Below are positions 37,655 through 46,178 of a stretch of DNA of 64,000 bases, piece by piece. The notes below the pieces were generated by a model. It saw only the letters and a program-made list of their open reading frames with translations, was not told the DNA's origin and searched no databases. The stretch covers positions 1-64,000 of the forward strand of contig CAWDHW010000016.1 in NCBI GenBank assembly GCA_963802205.1. The letters are read 5' to 3'. The DNA is from DYRB01 sp963802205. Its GTDB lineage: Bacteria; Pseudomonadota; Gammaproteobacteria; Chromatiales; Chromatiaceae. A program made the translations under genes and the position numbers. Each line of letters opens with the position of its first letter. The first letter of the stretch is position 1.

Positions 37655-38572
37655 CTAATTAAGCCCTGCCATTGCGGCGGCGTACCGTTGCTGGCGCTGT
37701 GGGGGGGCGCTGGCGACGGTCTGAGCGCCGATGAGACGCTTGAGGTTCTCGATCCGTGCATCCGGCGCCGGGTGCGTTTTGCCGAATCCGCGGTTATCGC
37801 GTGCGAGTTGCGTCTGCATCTTGGTGAGCGTGTTGACCAAGGCATGCGGATCATAGCCTGCGCGTCCCAGGATCTTCACGGCGCTCGCATCGGCCTGATA
37901 CTCCAGACTGCGGGAATAACCGCTGTTCATAAGCGTCGAACTAATGTCCTTGACGGTGCCCTCGAAGGCCGTGGTGAGCTCGGCCAGGTTGTGCTTGCCG
38001 AGCGTCTTGCCAGCCTCGATCGCGAGCGTGTTCAGTGCCGTGTTGAGGCGCCCCGTCTTGATGGCTCGCAGGCCGTCTTCATTCTGCACATGGGCAATCT
38101 CATGAGCCAGCACGGCCGCCAGCTCGTCTTCATTTTGGGTACCCCGTAACAGCCCGCGCGAAACGAGGATCAGGCCACCCGGGGCGGCAAAGGCATTGAC
38201 CTCATCGGTGTCCATCACCAGGAAGTGATAGCCGCCGAACGTCTTGGGTTTGTCCGAGTAGGTGGCCAGCGATTGACCCAGGACATTGATGTATTGATTC
38301 AGGGTTGGCTTGTCGTAGGGCCTATAGGTCCCCAGCACTGTCGCCGCTACAGAGCGTCCAATGTAGTATTCCTGTTCCGGCGTGATGTCACGGAAGGTCT
38401 TTTCGGTGGCGGAGACGGTGCGGGTGATGGAGGCCGCCTGGGACGATGTCAACACGCCGGCAGTCTGTGCGGCCTTGGTTCCGTATTCTGCGACCGTTGT
38501 GCAACCCATTCCGTGCATGGTCAGGATAATCGCGAAGCCAGTGACCAGTGGGGGCGTCTGGCGCCGGTTCAC
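37655..38572 (-). CDS. M48-family metalloprotease, exported
   Basis: The 305-residue protein has an N-terminal signal with a possible but imperfect lipobox (ILTMHGMGC, Cys24). The zinc motif is HEIAH at residues 157-161, with a third ligand Glu224 in SLEYQADASAV. This is the BepA/LoiP-like layout of envelope proteases acting on outer-membrane protein folding. It also has FAAPGGLILVSRGLL, the conserved strand ahead of the active site. Its start overlaps the SH3-protein stop (ATGA). A protease beside a periplasmic sensor suggests envelope monitoring, which is inference. Confidence 0.92.
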   Translation of the reverse strand: MNRRQTPPLVTGFAIILTMHGMGCTTVAEYGTKAAQTAGVLTSSQAASITRTVSATEKTFRDITPEQEYYIGRSVAATVLGTYRPYDKPTLNQYINVLGQSLATYSDKPKTFGGYHFLVMDTDEVNAFAAPGGLILVSRGLLRGTQNEDELAAVLAHEIAHVQNEDGLRAIKTGRLNTALNTLAIEAGKTLGKHNLAELTTAFEGTVKDISSTLMNSGYSRSLEYQADASAVKILGRAGYDPHALVNTLTKMQTQLARDNRGFGKTHPAPDARIENLKRLIGAQTVASAPPQRQQRYAAAMAGLN

Positions 38573-39045
38573 TTCACACCTCCCGGCTGTTTCAGACCGC
38601 CGGTCCGGATAAAGCCCAAGATCTCCGGCGGTGGCACGGTGAATCGCCCCATCTTGTCGACCCAGGCATAGTCCAGCCCCGCATGTGCGGCCCTGAATTG
38701 CGCCTCGACCTCAGGGCCAAATCCCTTACCGGCCAGTGCCATCTCGGAAGCGGATGCGCCGGCATCGACATTGGGGCCGCCCGTAGACTTGGACATCCGG
38801 GGGTTGGCAAGGGCGGAACCAGGTATCCAGCCGGTCGTCCCGGCTGCGGTACGCACCTGCTGCCAGGTGCCCTGGACGGCCAGGGCCTCGACTGTCTGTC
38901 CCTGGCTGACTGTGGCGACCACCGGGGCCAGAAACGACGGCGTGCTGCGGACCTGGGCACTTTGGGCCTGGACGCTTAACGGCACCGCCCGCGCCGGGGA
39001 CGCCAGGCAGAGCGCGCAAAGAACAGCTATGACATACCTGATCAT
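38569..39045 (-). CDS. Exported SH3-domain protein
   Basis: This 158-residue protein has a clear Sec signal peptide (MIRYVIAVLCALCLASPARA, cleavage after AxA at residue 20). A bacterial SH3 domain follows at residues about 22-80 (QSAQVRSTPSFLAPVVATVS, then GTWQQVRTAAGTTGWIPGSA). The C-terminal half (GFGPEVEAQFRAAHAGLDYA) is unlike known domains. SH3b domains of this kind usually bind peptidoglycan. It overlaps the M48 gene by 4 bases and appears to be the first gene of the five-gene operon. Confidence 0.88.
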   Translation of the reverse strand: MIRYVIAVLCALCLASPARAVPLSVQAQSAQVRSTPSFLAPVVATVSQGQTVEALAVQGTWQQVRTAAGTTGWIPGSALANPRMSKSTGGPNVDAGASASEMALAGKGFGPEVEAQFRAAHAGLDYAWVDKMGRFTVPPPEILGFIRTGGLKQPGGVK

Positions 39046-39134
39046 GGGACGTGGCTCCGCGAAGCGGTCGAAAGGGCCTGAGCAGCATAGCCGACGTTAA
39101 GGACGGGTAGCAATGGACCTGAACAAAGGACAAG

Positions 39135-39737
39135 TCAGTCCGCTGCGCGGCCGCGGCAGGCTTGAAGTTGACCCCCGTAGGTCTTCGCCCACCCGTCCAC
39201 TTTGCGCCCGACGCGGATGAGCCAGTCCTTCTTTTTGTAGGTCCCGCGGCTGTAACCACCCTGACCCTCGTGGTAGGCCAGGTATTGGTTGTAGGTGTCC
39301 CACTTGGAGATACCGAGCTTCTTGTTACTCTGGTCGGTGTACCAGCCGATGAAGTCGCTGGCGTCGTCGAAGTCGGTGCGGCTGGCCCAGCGGCGGCCGG
39401 TGGCGCTGCGGTAGCCGTCCCAGGTCTCGTCCGTGGCCTGGGCGTAGCCGTAGGCACTGGAGACACGCCACCACATGGGGATGCCGATGAAGGTGTCGTG
39501 GGGCGGCTTGGCGTTGTGCTTGAAGCTCGATTCGGCACGGATGATGGCGAGCTGCACCTGACGCGGGGTCCCCCAGCGCCTTTCCGTGGCTCGGGTGGCC
39601 TCGTCCCAGTCGGGTTTCTCCATAAGCAGGGTGCAAGCGTTCTCGACCTGGCGGGGTGGGGCGGTTGCGCAGCCGGCCAGGGCCAGCAGGACGACGCCGA
39701 GGACCCAGGGGCGCTGAGATCGGTGGCTATGGGGCAT
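39135..39737 (-). CDS. Transglycosylase SLT-domain lipoprotein
   Basis: From the ATG at 39737 the 200-residue product has a strong lipoprotein signal (VVLLALAGCATAPP, lipobox LAGC). A goose-lysozyme/SLT-type domain follows, with the catalytic Glu in QVQLAIIRAESSFKHNAKPP. SSAYGYAQATDETWDGYRSA and YNQYLAYHEGQGGYSRGTYK are conserved in this transglycosylase branch. It would cleave peptidoglycan glycan strands from the outer membrane. It precedes the SH3 gene in the same direction by 89 bases, so it may share that operon or only neighbour it. Confidence 0.9.
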   Translation of the reverse strand: MPHSHRSQRPWVLGVVLLALAGCATAPPRQVENACTLLMEKPDWDEATRATERRWGTPRQVQLAIIRAESSFKHNAKPPHDTFIGIPMWWRVSSAYGYAQATDETWDGYRSATGRRWASRTDFDDASDFIGWYTDQSNKKLGISKWDTYNQYLAYHEGQGGYSRGTYKKKDWLIRVGRKVDGWAKTYGGQLQACRGRAAD

Positions 39738-39898
39738 GGTCTGTCTCCGATGGGGCTGGGTCGGGGCCGTCATGGGCCCGGGCTATCGCTGCGATTTGCA
39801 AGGGCCATTGGAATAATGCGACTTGGAGTCCTAGGCTTGCACCGGATAACTCGGGGGCTTGAGACCCCCTCACCCTCATCCAAGACGGGAGACAGCTC

Positions 39899-41239
39899 AT
39901 GGCAGGACCGACCGCCCGCGAAGGTAGCCTGGAGGCGCCCACGCGCCACCCGCTGGATTGGCGCAACCCGCAGTTCTACGACGAGCAGGCCCTGTTCCAC
40001 GAGCTGGAACGGGTGTTTGACATCTGCCACGGCTGTCGCCGCTGCGTTAGCCTGTGCCAGTCCTTCCCGAACCTGTTCGATCTGGTGGACGGGTCTGCCA
40101 CTATGGAGGTGGATGGGGTCGCCAAGGAAGACTACTGGAAAGTGGTTGACCACTGCTACCTGTGCGACCTGTGCTACATGACCAAGTGCCCCTATGTCCC
40201 GCCCCACGAGTGGAATCTGGACTTCCCTCACCTGATGCTCCGCGCCAAGGCGTTCAAGTTCAAGCAGGGCAACGTCAAGATTCGCGACCGCATCCTCACC
40301 AGCACCGATCTGGTGGGCTCCCTGGCCGGGATCCCGGTTGTCGCCGGCATCGTCAACGCCGCCAACAGGAACGCCCTGGGGCGTAAGGCCCTGGAGGCGG
40401 TGATGGAGGTGCACAAGGACGCCCGCCTTCCGGAGTTCCAGAGCGCTACGCTGCGCCGCACCGAGAAGGCCCGTATCGGCCGCCGCGCTGTCGGGAAGGC
40501 GGCAGGCCCCACGACCGGCAAGGTGGCCCTGTTCGCCACCTGTTACGGTAACGCCAACGAACCTGGAGTCAATCAGGACCTGATTGCGGTCTTCGAGCAC
40601 AACGGCATCCCAGTAACACTGGCGCGCAAGGAGCAGTGTTGCGGTATGCCAAAGCTGGAGTTGGGGGACCTGGAAGCGGTCAACGCCGCCAAGGAGGCCA
40701 ATATCCCCGTCCTGCTTGAGCTAGTGCGCGACGGTTGGGACCTTGTTGCCCCTATCCCCTCCTGCGTCCTGATGTTCAAGCAGGAGTTGCGGCTCATGTA
40801 CCCGGACGATCCGGCGGTCCAAGAGGTCGCGGCCCACATGTTCGACCCCTTCGAATACCTGATGCTACGCCATAAGCACGGCGTGCTGAATCTGGACTTC
40901 AAGCAGCCCCTGGGCAATGTGGTCTACCAGGCGTCCTGCCACCAGCGGGTGCAGAACATCGGCCAGAAAACCCGCGAGGTTCTGGCCTTGGTGCCGGACA
41001 CCAAGGTCGAGATCATAGAGCGCTGTTCGGGCCACGACGGGACCTATGCGGTGAAGAAGGAGTCCTACACCTTTGCCATGAAGATCGTTAAGCCCGTGGC
41101 CAACAAGGTGAAGACCGCCAAGCCGGACCACTATGGCAGCGACTGCCCCATGGCCGGTGCCCACATCGCCCACGCCTTGGGCGAGGATGGCCATCAGGAG
41201 CACCCGATGCACCTGCTGCGCCTGGCCTACGGTGTCTGA
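39899..41239 (+). CDS. HdrD/GlpC-like heterodisulfide reductase-related Fe-S oxidoreductase
   Basis: The 446-residue protein has two N-terminal [4Fe-4S] motifs (CHGCRRCVSLCQSF near residue 43; CYLCDLCYMTKCPYVPP near 87). Two CCG domains are present, the first with ARKEQCCGMPKLELGD. The second is YQASCHQRVQNIGQ plus RCSGHDG, in which the usual Cys-Cys-Gly is Cys-Ser-Gly. There is no membrane segment. The family usually occurs with rubrerythrin and DUF3501 genes and is thought to transfer electrons in oxidative stress or thiol metabolism. DUF3501 follows here; rubrerythrin does not precede it. Confidence 0.9.
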   Translation: MAGPTAREGSLEAPTRHPLDWRNPQFYDEQALFHELERVFDICHGCRRCVSLCQSFPNLFDLVDGSATMEVDGVAKEDYWKVVDHCYLCDLCYMTKCPYVPPHEWNLDFPHLMLRAKAFKFKQGNVKIRDRILTSTDLVGSLAGIPVVAGIVNAANRNALGRKALEAVMEVHKDARLPEFQSATLRRTEKARIGRRAVGKAAGPTTGKVALFATCYGNANEPGVNQDLIAVFEHNGIPVTLARKEQCCGMPKLELGDLEAVNAAKEANIPVLLELVRDGWDLVAPIPSCVLMFKQELRLMYPDDPAVQEVAAHMFDPFEYLMLRHKHGVLNLDFKQPLGNVVYQASCHQRVQNIGQKTREVLALVPDTKVEIIERCSGHDGTYAVKKESYTFAMKIVKPVANKVKTAKPDHYGSDCPMAGAHIAHALGEDGHQEHPMHLLRLAYGV

Positions 41240-41275
41240 GCCCTGCCTGTCGCAACCCCCGAGTCCGGAGCAAGC

Positions 41276-41857
41276 ATGAAACCCCTGACCAGAGACGATC
41301 TGTATTCCCTGGAGGCCTACGCCGCGGTGCGCACTGACTTCCGCGCCCGGGTCATGGCCCACAAGAAGGACCGCCAGGTCCCCATCGGCGCCCATGCCAC
41401 GCTCTATTTCGAGGACCGCCTGACCATGCAGTACCAGGTCCAGGAGATGCTGCGGGTGGAGCGCATCTTCGAGGCCGCGGGGATCGCCGACGAGCTTGGC
41501 GCCTACAACCCACTGATTCCAGATGGGACCAACTGGAAGGCGACGTTCATGATCGAGTACGGCAACGAGGACGAACGCCGCGAGGCTCTCGGTCGGCTCA
41601 TCGGCGTCGAGGACAAGGTGTGGGTACAGGTCGCAGGTTTTGACAAGGTTTGGGCCATTGCCGACGAGGACCTGGAGCGCACCGCGGCGGACAAGACCTC
41701 CTCGGTCCACTTCCTGCGCTTTGAGCTACCCCCGGCGGCGATCGCCGCGGCCCGCGGCGGGGCCGACATCGCCATGGGGATCGATCATCCCCAGTATCGT
41801 CACGAGGTGGTGGTGGGTCCCGCGGTGCGCCAGTCCCTGGTTGAGGATCTGGCCTGA
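41276..41857 (+). CDS. DUF3501 family protein
   Basis: This is a 193-residue soluble protein (MKPLTRDDLYSLEAYAAVRT) of the DUF3501 family. Conserved blocks are LYFEDRLTMQYQVQEMLRVE, YNPLIPDGTNWKATFMIEY and TSSVHFLRFELPP. No catalytic motif is known. Genes of this family nearly always follow an HdrD-like Fe-S protein, as here with 36 bases between, so it is likely a partner or small-ligand-binding subunit of that protein. Confidence 0.88.
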   Translation: MKPLTRDDLYSLEAYAAVRTDFRARVMAHKKDRQVPIGAHATLYFEDRLTMQYQVQEMLRVERIFEAAGIADELGAYNPLIPDGTNWKATFMIEYGNEDERREALGRLIGVEDKVWVQVAGFDKVWAIADEDLERTAADKTSSVHFLRFELPPAAIAAARGGADIAMGIDHPQYRHEVVVGPAVRQSLVEDLA

Positions 41858-41979
41858 CCAGGGGCCGAGGTGAGGCGGGCCCATGGCCGGCCGCGATGCC
41901 GGGTCCGTGGCCCAAGCCATCCGCTCCCTGTTCTTGCAGTATCCCGACCGGGGGGCTGTGGGTCGCTACGCCGAGGGGT

Positions 41980-43605
41980 TCAGTCGGGTCGAGACCTCGG
42001 CGCATAGGCATCGGGGATCAGGATGGTGGGGCTGCGCTGCGTCGGGTCCTTGCTGGGGAAATCCAGCGTGTAATGCAGGCCGCGACTCTCCCGGCGGCGC
42101 AGGGCGCACTGGATGATCAGGTCCGCCACGTCCACCAGGTTGCGCAACTCCAGCAGGTCGTTGGTTACTCGGAATGTACCGTAGTACTCGATGATCTCCT
42201 GGCGCAGCAGGTCCACCCGGCGCTTGGCTCGTTGCAGGCGCTTGTTGGTCCGGACTATGCCCACGTAGTCCCACATGAAACGCCGCAACTCCTCCCAGTT
42301 GTGGGACACCACCACCTCTTCGTCCGCCTGGGTCACCCGGCTCTCGTCCCAGGGCGGGACCTGGGCAGGTTCGCGTAGGGTCCTCAGGTCCGCCTCGATG
42401 TTTCGGGCCGCCAGTTCACTGTAGACCAGACACTCCAGCAGGGAGTTGCTGGCCATGCGATTGGCCCCATGCAGCCCGGTGTAGGCGACCTCGCCGCTTG
42501 CGTAGAGCCCAGGGATGTCGGTGCGACCCTGGGTGTCCACCAAGACCCCGCCGCAGGTATAGTGAGCGGCGGGGACCACCGGGATGGGTTCGCGGGTTAT
42601 GTCGATGCCGAATGCCAGGCAGCGGGCATGGATGGTCGGGAAGTGCTCACGGACGAAGTCCGGCGGGCGGTGGGAGATGTCCAGATACACGCACTCGCTG
42701 CCCAGGCGCTTCATCTCGTGGTCGATGGCGCGGGCGACGATGTCGCGGGGGGCCAACTCCGCCCGTGGGTCGAAGCTTGGCATGAAGCGGGTCCCGTCCG
42801 GCAGCAGCAGCCGTGCCCCCTCGCCGCGCAGCGCCTCGGTAACCAGGAAGGACTTGGCCTTGGGGTGATAGAGGCAGGTGGGATGAAACTGCATGAACTC
42901 CATGTTGGCGATGCGGCAGCCCGCGCGCCAGGCGATGGCGATGCCGTCGCCGGTGGAGACATCGGGGTTGCTCGTGTACAGGTAAACCTTGTTCGCCCCG
43001 CCGGTGGCCAGGAGCACGCAGCGGGCGAGGAAGGTCTCGACCCGGCCGCTGCGGCGGTCCAGCAGATAGGCACCCAGGCACCGTTGCTGGGCTTGCCCGA
43101 GCTTGTGGGCGGTGATCAGGTCGACAGCGATGTGGTGCTCGTACAGCGTGACGTTGGGCCGGGCACGGACCCGGGCCTCCAGCGTGGTCTCGACCTCGCG
43201 CCCGGTGGCGTCCGCGGCGTGGATGACGCGCCTGTGGGTGTGGCCGCCCTCGCGGGTCAGGTGATAGCCGCCGGCGTCGGTGGCCCTGTCGTCACGGGTG
43301 AAGCTTACCCCCTGATCGAGCAGCCAGCGGATGGCCCCGGGGCCACGTTCCACGACCAGGCGCACCACCTTTGGATCGCACAGCCCGGCCCCGGCCTTGA
43401 GGGTGTCGCGGACATGGGACTCGACCGTGTCCTGGGCGTCGAGCACCGCAGAGATCCCGCCTTGGGCGTAGAGGGTGCTGCCCTCGCTCAGCTCGCGTTT
43501 GGAGATGACCGCCACCGAGACGGTCGGCGCCAGTTGCAGGGCCAGGGTGAGCCCCGCGGCACCGCTGCCGATGATAAGGACGTCGTGCTGTTGGACCTTC
43601 TGCAT
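41980..43605 (-). CDS. nadB: L-aspartate oxidase
   Basis: NadB oxidises L-aspartate to iminoaspartate, the first step of NAD synthesis, using FAD. From the ATG at 43605 (MQKVQQHDVLIIGSGAAGLT) the product is 541 residues, like E. coli (540). It has the FAD-binding GxGxxG (IIGSGAAGLTLAL), STLYAQGGISAVLDAQDTVE, HTHRRVIHAADATGREVE, MEFMQFHPTCLYHP and GLYASGEVAYTGLHGANRMA. The frame extends upstream but lacks homology. It is divergent from rpoE, a common gammaproteobacterial order. Confidence 0.97.
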   Translation of the reverse strand: MQKVQQHDVLIIGSGAAGLTLALQLAPTVSVAVISKRELSEGSTLYAQGGISAVLDAQDTVESHVRDTLKAGAGLCDPKVVRLVVERGPGAIRWLLDQGVSFTRDDRATDAGGYHLTREGGHTHRRVIHAADATGREVETTLEARVRARPNVTLYEHHIAVDLITAHKLGQAQQRCLGAYLLDRRSGRVETFLARCVLLATGGANKVYLYTSNPDVSTGDGIAIAWRAGCRIANMEFMQFHPTCLYHPKAKSFLVTEALRGEGARLLLPDGTRFMPSFDPRAELAPRDIVARAIDHEMKRLGSECVYLDISHRPPDFVREHFPTIHARCLAFGIDITREPIPVVPAAHYTCGGVLVDTQGRTDIPGLYASGEVAYTGLHGANRMASNSLLECLVYSELAARNIEADLRTLREPAQVPPWDESRVTQADEEVVVSHNWEELRRFMWDYVGIVRTNKRLQRAKRRVDLLRQEIIEYYGTFRVTNDLLELRNLVDVADLIIQCALRRRESRGLHYTLDFPSKDPTQRSPTILIPDAYAPRSRPD

Positions 43606-43749
43606 GGTGACGGACCTTTGCCTGAGGTACTGCCGGGGTCGGGGTCTTGGTTTGATCTGTGCCGCGGAGGCGACATCTTGGCTTAACATACCACGGCACC
43701 GGGGAACGCCGGGGGCCTTGCCCCAGGGGCGGCGCCACCCCGAGGTCCT

Positions 43750-43769
43750 GACCTGGGTCAAGACAGGTC
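43750..43769. promoter_or_regulatory. Inverted repeat in the nadB/rpoE intergenic region
   Basis: GACCTG (43750-43755) and CAGGTC (43764-43769) form a dyad with 8-base spacing, between the two divergent starts. It could be a regulator-binding site for either gene. No regulator gene is nearby. Confidence 0.35.
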
Positions 43770-43810
43770 GAATTAGGTGCCGCTATAGCCTTGCCCCGCC
43801 CGGGGTGACC

Positions 43811-43839
43811 GAACTTTTTCCTAAGGGGTGATGTCAATG
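43811..43839 (+). promoter_or_regulatory. Candidate sigma-E autoregulated promoter of rpoE
   Basis: GAACTT at 43811-43816 and TCAATG at 43834-43839 are separated by 17 bases. This is close to the sigma-E pattern (GAACTT, about 16 bases, TCTGA-like). It lies about 40 bases upstream of the rpoE ATG. Autoregulation from such a promoter is established for E. coli rpoE. Confidence 0.65.
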
Positions 43840-43879
43840 CCATCGGTTTCAGGGAAGGGCGCATCAGGGGACAGCCCCG

Positions 43880-44458
43880 ATGTCTGAACGGGGATCCGAC
43901 GAGGAACTGGTGATCCGCGCGCAGGGCGGGGACAAACGCGCCTTCGATCTGCTGGTGGTGAAGTACCAGCAGAAGGTGGCCAAACTCATTTCCCGCTATA
44001 TGCGCGACCAGAGCGAGGTGCAGGACGTCACCCAGGACGCCTTCATCAAGGCCTACCGCGCCTTGCCGGGGTTTCGGGGCGACAGTGCCTTTTTCACCTG
44101 GCTGTACCGGATCGCCATCAATACGGTGAAGAACCACCTGATGGCCCTGGGGAGGCGCCCGCCGGGGGATGACCTGGAGGCCGAGGTGGCCGAGCAGATG
44201 GACCTGGGCGGACGCCTACGGGAGCATGCCACCCCCGAGCGGGAACTCCTTACCGAAGAGATCGCAGAGACGGTGCAGGCGGCGCTGGATGATTTACCCG
44301 ATGACCTGCGCACCGCCATCGTCCTGCGGGAGTTAGAGGGTCTGACCTATGAGGAGATCGCCACCGCCATGGACTGCCCCATCGGTACGGTGCGCTCGCG
44401 CATCTTTCGCGCCCGGGAGGCGATCGACAAGCGTCTGCGCCCGCTGCTGACCGATTAG
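43880..44458 (+). CDS. rpoE: RNA polymerase sigma factor RpoE (AlgU)
   Basis: This extracytoplasmic-function sigma factor is 192 residues, matching E. coli RpoE (191). It has region 2 (RAQGGDKRAFDLLVVKYQQK, SEVQDVTQDAFIKAYRALPG, AFFTWLYRIAINTVKNHLMA) and region 4 (IVLRELEGLTYEEIATAMDC, GTVRSRIFRAREAIDKRL). It directs transcription of envelope-stress genes and is held by RseA. The rseABC-degP genes follow in order. Confidence 0.98.
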   Translation: MSERGSDEELVIRAQGGDKRAFDLLVVKYQQKVAKLISRYMRDQSEVQDVTQDAFIKAYRALPGFRGDSAFFTWLYRIAINTVKNHLMALGRRPPGDDLEAEVAEQMDLGGRLREHATPERELLTEEIAETVQAALDDLPDDLRTAIVLRELEGLTYEEIATAMDCPIGTVRSRIFRAREAIDKRLRPLLTD

Positions 44459-44500
44459 ACACCAGCGCCGGTCCCCCGGCGCCCTGCATAGGCGAACGTC

Positions 44501-45142
44501 ATGAAAGAACAGCAAAGACAAGCCGTCTCGGCCCTGCTCGATGGGGAGTTGGAGGCACCGCAGGCCGGTCAGGTCATCGATGCCCTGGAACGAGACCCGG
44601 AGCTCCGCGCCCTGTGGGAGCGCTACCATCTCATCGGTGGTGCCTTGCGACGCGAGAGCGCCTCCCTGGCCTGGCGCAATATCGCCGACCAGACCCGCAC
44701 GCGCATCGCCACGGAGCCCACGGTCCTTGCCCCCGCCAACCTCCGCCACCAGCGCCAGTTCCGGGTGACCCCCTTCGCCGGGGTGGCCCTGGCCGCCTCG
44801 GCGGCCTTCCTGGCGGTCTTCGCCGTCCCGGCCCTGTATCAGCCAGAGGCGACCTCGCCAGCCCCCAGGGTGGCCCAGATTCCGCCCCAACTCATTCCCC
44901 CCGCCGTCGAGGTCCAGCCCGGCCCCGCCCATTCGGATCGAGTCGCGGCCGCACAGGTGGCCCGGGTCTCGGTGGCCGACCGGTTCGCCCCAAGCCCGAC
45001 CCAGCGTTGGCACATCGACCAACCTGGGGTCGTCAATCACCTGGACCGGCTGCTGGTCAGCCACCAGGAGTCGGCCCCCGACACCGGGATCAATCGCATG
45101 CTCCCCTATGCCACGCTCGTCAGCTATGGCACGGGTCGTTAG
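44501..45142 (+). CDS. rseA: Anti-sigma-E factor RseA (MucA)
   Basis: The 213-residue protein has the N-terminal sigma-binding domain (QAVSALLDGELEAPQAGQVI, ALWERYHLIGGALR). One transmembrane helix lies at about residues 91-111 (FAGVALAASAAFLAVFAV), followed by a Pro-rich periplasmic region. The C-terminus (DRLLVSHQESAPDTGINRML) resembles the segment bound by RseB. Regulated proteolysis of RseA releases sigma-E. It starts 42 bases after rpoE and overlaps rseB by 17 bases. Confidence 0.93.
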   Translation: MKEQQRQAVSALLDGELEAPQAGQVIDALERDPELRALWERYHLIGGALRRESASLAWRNIADQTRTRIATEPTVLAPANLRHQRQFRVTPFAGVALAASAAFLAVFAVPALYQPEATSPAPRVAQIPPQLIPPAVEVQPGPAHSDRVAAAQVARVSVADRFAPSPTQRWHIDQPGVVNHLDRLLVSHQESAPDTGINRMLPYATLVSYGTGR

Positions 45143-46178
45143 CGTGTTGCCGTACCTTGCTCGCTTTTGCTCCCGGCGCTTGGGGCAAACCCTGGCAATT
45201 GTCGGTCTCTTGCCACTGGGTGCGCCATCCGGCGCCGCCGATGGGCTGCCCGATACGCCAGCGGCCCAGCTAAGCCGTATGGCCGCAGCGGTAGATGGCC
45301 TCAGCTACGAGGGGACCCTCGTCTACCTGGCGGACAACCGCATGGAGACCCTGCACCTCGTCCATCGGGTAGACGGCGGCCGGGTCGATGAACGGCTGAT
45401 CTCCCTCAGTGGCCCGGTGCGCGCTGTAGCCCGACATGAGACTGAGGTCACCTGCGCCCTGTCCGGGGATCGACCGATTTCGGTCAAACGTCGCCCACAG
45501 GTGCAGGTCCTGCTGCAACGCGGCTCCATCGATCCGGACGCCGTGGCCGCCAACTACTTTGTCCACCGCTTGGGCGAGATTCGGGTCGCCGGCCGGGATA
45601 CGGATGTGGTCGGCATCATCCCGCGGGATGACTATCGCTTCGGCTACCGCTTCTACCTCGATCGCGAGACCGGACTGCCCCTGAAATCCGACCTCATGGG
45701 GACTCACGGAGATCCCATCGAGCAAGTCATGTTCGCCGCCATTCAGGTTGGGCCGAGTGTGGGCCAGGCCCCCGCGGGTGCCGCCGAGGCGCAGAGGGTG
45801 CCGGCGCCTGGTCCTTTACCTGCCGCGCTCCCCGCCGGGGCAGCCCCGCCGCCGCCGGCGCCCGTGCCGGTTGCGACGGGACCCTGGCGCTTCCGCGATC
45901 TTCCTCCCGGTTTTGTCGTGCGTATGCACGACAGCACGTCGGAGGGCGACTCCGGCCCTGTGGACCACTTCCTGGTCACGGATCAACTCGCCTCGGTCTC
46001 TGTCTTCGTCGAGGCCATGGGGGCTAGCGGACTGACGGGCGCCACCCGGATCGGCGGTTTCCACGCCCTGGGCGGTCGCATCGACGGCCATCAGGTGACG
46101 GTGGTCGGACAGGTCCCTGCCGCGACCCTGGAGGCCGTCCTGGCCGCCCTGTACCGCGCCCCGGAGGCCAGGCCATGA
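45126..46178 (+). CDS. rseB: Sigma-E regulatory protein RseB (MucB)
   Basis: RseB is the periplasmic protein that shields RseA and senses mislocalised lipoproteins or LPS. From the ATG at 45126 the product is 350 residues with an N-terminal signal region ending near PSGAAD. The large lipid-binding domain includes VDGLSYEGTLVYLADNRMET and YRFGYRFYLDRETGLPLKSD. A Pro/Ala linker (ALPAGAAPPPPAPVPV) precedes the small C-terminal domain (DHFLVTDQLASVSVFVEAMG). An earlier ATG at 45108 is in frame but the later one fits the signal peptide better. Confidence 0.93.
   Translation: MARVVSVLPYLARFCSRRLGQTLAIVGLLPLGAPSGAADGLPDTPAAQLSRMAAAVDGLSYEGTLVYLADNRMETLHLVHRVDGGRVDERLISLSGPVRAVARHETEVTCALSGDRPISVKRRPQVQVLLQRGSIDPDAVAANYFVHRLGEIRVAGRDTDVVGIIPRDDYRFGYRFYLDRETGLPLKSDLMGTHGDPIEQVMFAAIQVGPSVGQAPAGAAEAQRVPAPGPLPAALPAGAAPPPPAPVPVATGPWRFRDLPPGFVVRMHDSTSEGDSGPVDHFLVTDQLASVSVFVEAMGASGLTGATRIGGFHALGGRIDGHQVTVVGQVPAATLEAVLAALYRAPEARP

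Noticed and set aside
41883..42116. 77-codon plus-strand frame after DUF3501
   Set aside because: Mostly antisense to the nadB 3' end, no homology; considered a chance frame.
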